Assembly (NCBI GenBank): GCA_947685225.1
Contig: CANTUV010000015.1
Span: 5,642,001 to 5,706,000, forward strand
Source: Garcia nutans
Taxonomy: Eukaryota; Streptophyta; Magnoliopsida; Malpighiales; Euphorbiaceae
Direction: 5' to 3'
DNA length: 64,000 nt
Shown: positions 59,353 to 64,000 of the stretch, piece by piece
Position numbering within the stretch: the stretch's first letter is position 1
How the letters are laid out: each line of letters starts with the position of its first letter
The notes under the pieces: model-generated
The model's database searches: none
Seen by the model: only the letters and a program-made list of their open reading frames with translations
Told to the model about the DNA's origin: nothing
Program-made: the position numbers and the translations under genes

Positions 59353-59414
59353 TAAAATATGAAGACAATAGTCTAATCCACATTATCTGAATCAATCCAT
59401 CCCATTGAAAGCCT

Positions 59415-59919
59415 TGATTAAGTGAAGATGGATCTTGGGCTGTCATTTCATGTTATTTATTAATTTGGGTTTATTTTATTTGCTTTGTGAAATCAACATA
59501 TCGGAGTTAAGGTTTTATTCTTGTTAAAGTTTGAGTTTTTGATAATTTTTCATTTGGGAGTTACAAATGAGTGCATTTAGTTTGGGGTGTGATCAATTGT
59601 CATTTGGAAGTTACAAAATGAATGCTTTTAATGTATAACAACTCTTTTCATTGAGAGTTAGTGGGGATTAATGGGAAGAATGTGGAAGAGCTATAATAAC
59701 AGCCATTTAGGTTTCTTCTACCTCACTTTGGCTATAAATATCAAAGCTAAACTAATTTGTAAGGAGACCATTGATGAATGATAATCTGAATTTGCTCTCC
59801 GTGAGTGTTTTTGCTTAAGTTGATTTGTGGCATTCTCTAAGCAAAAAAAAAATCTTGTGTTTAATTCTTAACTTATCAGATCATATCTGGTTTGTGGTGT
59901 TATGGGTTAAATTCAAGTA
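59415..59919 (+). repeat. Gypsy-3 LTR, second copy, truncated
   Basis: Matches 37398-37944 with substitutions and a 70-bp gap near 59820. TATA box at 59733-59740. It ends after TTCAAGTA where another LTR (TGATAAGAG...) begins. Confidence 0.85.
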
Positions 59920-61696
59920 TGATAAGAGTGTTTTTATACTTGTTTTTAGTATGATTTCTATGTGTTTTTAGTTAATGTTTCATTTGATTTTGGTTTAAAG
60001 TTTATTTTAAGTGTTTGTTTTAGGTCAAAGTGCAAAAACTCCCTTAGATGATAAAAACAATGAAGAGCATGAATAAAGCAAGACATGGCTAAGCCAAACC
60101 AAGCTTGGCCGTGTCCCTCAATTGAAATCCAAGACAGTAGCTGACACACCCAAGAGACACGGCCAAGCCTCTAGCCGTGTCTCACCCAAAGAGCAAAAAT
60201 CAAAGATACCAAAATTTGGCAGAAGAAGACACTGGCAAGTGACACGGCCAAGCCAGTGGCCGTGTCCTATCTAAGCCAAAGAACCAAGAAAGAAAAGAAA
60301 TGAACCATAAGCCAACACACCCAGGTGACACGCCCAAGCTTGTGGCCGTGTCATATGACACGGCCACAAGCTTGGCCGTGTCACCCTTGGAAACAAAGAC
60401 AAGCAATTGACGAAGCTAGAAGAAGAACATGATACACCCACATGACACAGCCAAGCCACTGGCCATGTCACATGACACGACCAGGAGCTTGGCCGTGTCA
60501 CCTAGAAGAAAACAAGGAAAGAAAGGGCAGAAGGTGACACGGCCAGCAAGCTTGGCTATGTCACCTAGGGCAACTTTGAAATGTTCAAATATTTTTGCAG
60601 ACAAGTAGGGAACAAACACTAGTTTTAGTCAAAAGTAATATTAGACAAAAAAAATGCTTACCTAATTTGAGAAAAAGAAAGATTGAACAAAGGGAATATG
60701 GGAGACAAGGTGAGTTGGAAATGAGTTGGAAGATTGACTTGAGCTTTGGAGGGAAATAAAAAGAGAGGAAGAGGGAGTTTTTAGAAGGCTGGAGCTTGAA
60801 ACAAGAGAGCTGGAACAAGGGAGAAGGAGCCAACAACTGGAGCAAAGAGGAGGGTCTTGAGCTGAGTTTGAAGAAGGAGACACATCTTGTACAAGCCCCA
60901 AACCAAGAATCAAGGATTGAAGTGAAGAAATACAAATTATTCACCACGGATTTTTTGGTTTCTTTTACTCATTTATCTTGCTCTGTTTTTTTGGTTTTGA
61001 ACATGAATTAATTCCTTCTCTATCTATATATTAATGAACCCTAGCTTATTTGTATGAATTGAATAATTATATTTAGTTGAATCATTTGATTGAGTTATTT
61101 TATTCTTATGATGCTTGATGTTATTTCCAATCGATAATAGCATGCTTATTGATTGGTTGCCATTTTCATATTATTGACTTGAGAAAACTTGATATGAATT
61201 GAATACTCATAAGGGTTGAGGATTGATTGGGGTGCTAGAGATAGACCTAAAAAATCCTTTGGTGTATAGTTCCTTGTTCTTAATGCATGACCTACTTAAT
61301 TGTGTTTGAGAAGAGATTCCGGCACTCTACTTAGTGATTAGGGATTAATTTGCTCGAGAGAGGTTTTAGTCTAAGTTAGAGGAATGCCAACTCAATTCTA
61401 TTGATTGATTTAACAGAATTGATTGTTCATAAATATCATTGAGGCTAGGGGGATTCAATATCTGGATAGTATTATTATCATCAATCCTATTTGCACAATA
61501 TTTAATTCCCCTTACTTCCAGTTATTAAATTAGTTGTTTTTAATTACAAAGCATCACACAAATATTAATTTGCTAAACAACGGTTAAGGTTTGCGCTAGT
61601 ACTTGGCCTTGTCCCCAGTGGAACAATAACTCACTCACTACTATATTACTTGGGCGACCCGTGCACTTGCGGTATTGTAATCCCACTAAGCGGCAT
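59920..61696 (+). mobile_element. Athila-like LTR of another subfamily, right end cut
   Basis: Starts TGATAAGAGTG and is related in design to the Athila LTRs: a GACACGGCC cluster in the first third and a GTGCACTTGCGG block near the end. It could be a solo LTR or the 5' LTR of an element continuing beyond the Ogre-like insertion at 61697. The window does not decide. Open frames on the minus strand (about 60585-60947) have no recognisable domain. Confidence 0.65.
60081..60568. repeat. GACACGGCC module cluster with a 62-bp palindrome
   Basis: About twelve half-sites. At 60324-60385 two back-to-back hairpin units form one palindrome of 62 bp with a single mismatched pair (60333/60376), centred between 60354 and 60355. 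A weaker copy of the same double unit lies at about 60440-60505. Confidence 0.9.
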
Positions 61697-63310
61697 TGTA
61701 GACCCTTAATTTTTGACCAATCCGGTCCAATATGTTTTATTTAGTCTAAAATGATTTTTGTTGTCTAATTGGTCCAAAATAATTTTTATTAAATAATTTT
61801 TGCTTTAGTATCTAATTTTTATTAATAAAAAATAGAAATAAACAAATAAAAGTCAAAAAATAAAAATAAAAATAAAAATCGGAGTATGAAAAATCGGCGA
61901 CGAAAAAATTATCGTGCGGGCCCGTGGGTATGGGCCCGTGGGCATTTTGCCCGCAGGAAATTTCTGAGGGCGAAATCACTGTGCTATTTCGCACGCAGAA
62001 ATTTTCTGCATACGAAATAGCTTACGGGCCCGCTCCGCGCGCGCTGCCGCAGATTTCTGCTGCAGAATTTTTTTCGGCAGCGCAAATTTTCCGACGCAAA
62101 TTTTTCGAAACCTAATCCAATTAGGTTTTGGTTTCTTTTTTTTATTAATATTATTTACCTTAACTAATTAGGAATAAATAACTTCAAACCACTATTATTC
62201 ACCACCCGTGACCCTACTTCTAAATCGTAAAATCTAAAATTCAACTTCCAAAATTCAAAATAATGAACACTAACCCTTTTAAAACCTTAAACCCTAATTT
62301 TTATGAACCCTAATCCTTTTAAAACATTAAAAAACATAAAAACATAAAAACCTAAATTTTATACAGTAGCTTAGGAATCCAATAACCAAAAATCACAAAT
62401 TAAAGTATTTTAAAGTTTTTAAAACCCTAGTTTCATGATATCATCATTCAAACCTTAATTTTGTTAATCAAAGAGTCTTACCAACCCTTTAAAACATAAA
62501 ACCCTAATTTGTTTTAATTCCATAAAAAGTCACAATAGCCATAATTGGACTTTTATTTGCTTTATTCAATTCCATACTTGATTATGCTTTGATTTATTTC
62601 TTATGCTTTAATTTATTTAATTTCAATACTTGATTTATTTAATTTATCATGGATGGATGTTTATTTTATATTTTGATTAATAGCTTTGATGAATGATTTA
62701 TTTATGATGAATGATTATTTACTTTTATCAATTAATTTAGATTTCCAAAAGTTGTAAGAGGTATGTTTCCACTTGGTGGGTACCTCATTAGTTAAACATC
62801 ATGTAATTTGATTTGCTTTTCTATTTTAGAACCTATGAAAAGGGCATGTTTCTACCTTTTGGTGGGTGTCTTATTTAGGCATGTGATGTAAGGACATGTT
62901 TCCATCCTTGGATGGGTGTCCATTTATTTGCTTTGTTTGGACATTGCTTTGATTTTAATATATTGATGCTTTCTTTTAATTATTGTGTATAATATGGATA
63001 ATGTTATTATATTTAAAAATTTTATAATATTAAGGCCTGTAAAAGAGGCCGGTTCCAATGAACCGGGTGTTGTGGGGGTGCTGGGCCATTTCTCACCTTC
63101 CCCACACGTACCCAACTTTCCAAACCCATTAGGGGGTCGGGGATTCCTTAGGAATGGAGTCATCCACCCCTTTATTTTTCTCGGCCCATCCGGGTGGCGA
63201 CTCCATTTTCTCCAGAATTAGGTTCGTGTTCTCTAAGGCCCCGAGCCTAAACAGTACCGAAATCGCAAGAACCATTCCACTGGGAGTGGGGGCGAAAATC
63301 CCCGCTCACA
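61697..63310 (+). repeat. 5' LTR of a second Ogre-like element
   Basis: TGTAGACCCTTAA to CCCCGCTCACA, i.e. the reverse of the LTR at 35055-37303, but 1614 bp long. Relative to that copy about 600 bp are missing after GGAATAAATAAC (near 62182). It carries its own version of the GC-rich block (about 61915-62060). It inserted into the Athila-like LTR; the left flank is GGCAT, and the right end is off the window. Confidence 0.9.
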
Positions 63311-63311
63311 G

Positions 63312-63327
63312 TGGCGACTCCACTGGG
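63312..63327 (+). other. Primer binding site of the second Ogre-like element
   Basis: TGGCGACTCCACTGGG one base after the LTR, identical in core to the site at 35037-35053. Confidence 0.75.
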
Positions 63328-64000
63328 TATAAGAGAAGTTGATTCCATTGCTCTTTATATTATTCTATTCTTTCTTATAATGATATTATCCATTGCATCA
63401 TCTTAGATTACATCGTGTGCGTGAGTTAGGATGCTCTTGTTACCCGTGTTATGTTATGCAAGGGATACCATACTTTCACTCAAGGTATGGAGATTGAGCA
63501 TGGCATAACCACTCATAGCCTCGTACCGTTGGGTATATACTTGCTATGGGAACCTAAGCCTTTTAACCCAAAGACTAAAGCTCATGTAATTGGCCTAGTT
63601 ACTTTCCTTAGGTTTTACCCAAATGCATGTTGTTTGACTATGGATGATTTATCTTGGCTTAAATCATGGCTTATTTGGTTTGTCCTTTTTCTAATATGAC
63701 CTAAGTATATTGTAAGCTCAAAATAAATTTTTCTTTAAAATCCAAAAGACTAAAGCTATTTTTCAAAACTTTTCAAAATGGTCTTTGGACATAAGACTTT
63801 TCTAAAAACAAATCAAAAATTCTTTTGCCCATGGCCCAAATACTAAGCCCAAAATCCATTTTTCTAAAATCTTTTAAAATGGGCTTAGAAACAAAATTAT
63901 TTTCACCCAACATTTTTTTACAAAGAGCTTGCAAAAATATTTAAGTCAATTATGAAATACCAAAAATCAATTGTGGGCCTAGTTTACACTAAGAATAAAT
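63328..64000 (+). other. Leader of the second Ogre-like element, runs off the window
   Basis: Homologous, on the opposite strand, to the 739-bp block that is duplicated at 33541-35013. Within the window one copy is seen, almost complete. No coding sequence. Confidence 0.85.

Noticed and set aside
60200..60947. Minus-strand open frames in the Athila-like LTR
   Set aside because: The left ones are the module again. The right ones (Ser/Phe/Leu-rich) show no conserved domain and lie within LTR sequence.
1..64000. Host tRNA genes at the TGGTATCAGAGC and similar sites
   Set aside because: All occurrences are 12-18 nt primer sites next to LTR ends; none is part of a cloverleaf.

Overview
This is eukaryotic nuclear DNA from a flowering plant, most likely a eudicot. 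It is AT-rich and consists almost entirely of LTR retrotransposons and fragments of them, nested inside one another. I found no host protein gene, tRNA gene or genuine rRNA gene. The plant call rests on the families present: a Ty1/copia element with a CCHC gag, Ty3/gypsy Tekay/Del-type chromoviruses with a C-terminal chromodomain, an Athila-type element with a tRNA-Asp-type primer site and a third ORF downstream of pol, Tat/Ogre-like elements, and a Cassandra-type TRIM with 5S rRNA sequence in its LTRs. The species cannot be named from this window.

Layout. (1) 1-14850: two minus-strand gypsy relics. Gypsy-1 (gag, leader, primer site and an LTR at 1-11441) appears to have landed in the reverse transcriptase of gypsy-2 (11442-14850). 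A complete copia element (1244-9532, target duplication CATCC) sits in the gag of gypsy-1. A 543-bp Cassandra TRIM (12583-13125, target duplication ATCAC) sits in gypsy-2. (2) 14846-15092, 37309-39084 and 59290-59919 are pieces of a third gypsy (gypsy-3, plus strand) in tandem arrangement: pol end, LTR, gag, then pol end, LTR. (3) Into the first pol end of gypsy-3 went a gag-only Ogre-like element (15093-37303, minus, target duplication CATGA). This element later received a Tekay-type solo LTR (17653-19964, target duplication ATTTG), a fused inverted pair of LTR ends (16315-17137) and a nearly intact Tekay chromovirus (23042-33034, target duplication ATTTC). (4) 39085-51723 is an Athila-type element whose flanks do not match, joined to a degraded second Tekay element (51728-59289) that lost its integrase core. 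(5) 59920-61696 is an Athila-like LTR in the second gypsy-3 LTR, cut by the 5' end of a second Ogre-like element (61697-64000, plus).

Function and age. Nearly all reading frames are broken. Most in-frame stops fit C-to-T or G-to-A change of Gln, Arg or Trp codons, as expected of methylated silent repeats. The youngest large insertion is the Tekay element at 23042-33034: its LTRs are almost identical and the one visible break is a single TGA between gag and pol. The most unusual signal is a GC-rich palindromic module (GACACGGCCAAGC paired with GCTTGGCCGTGTC) reiterated in LTRs or untranslated regions of unrelated families (Tekay and Athila), including a 62-bp near-perfect palindrome at 60324-60385. 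Analogous GC-rich inverted-repeat blocks of other sequence occur in the copia leader and the Ogre-like LTRs.
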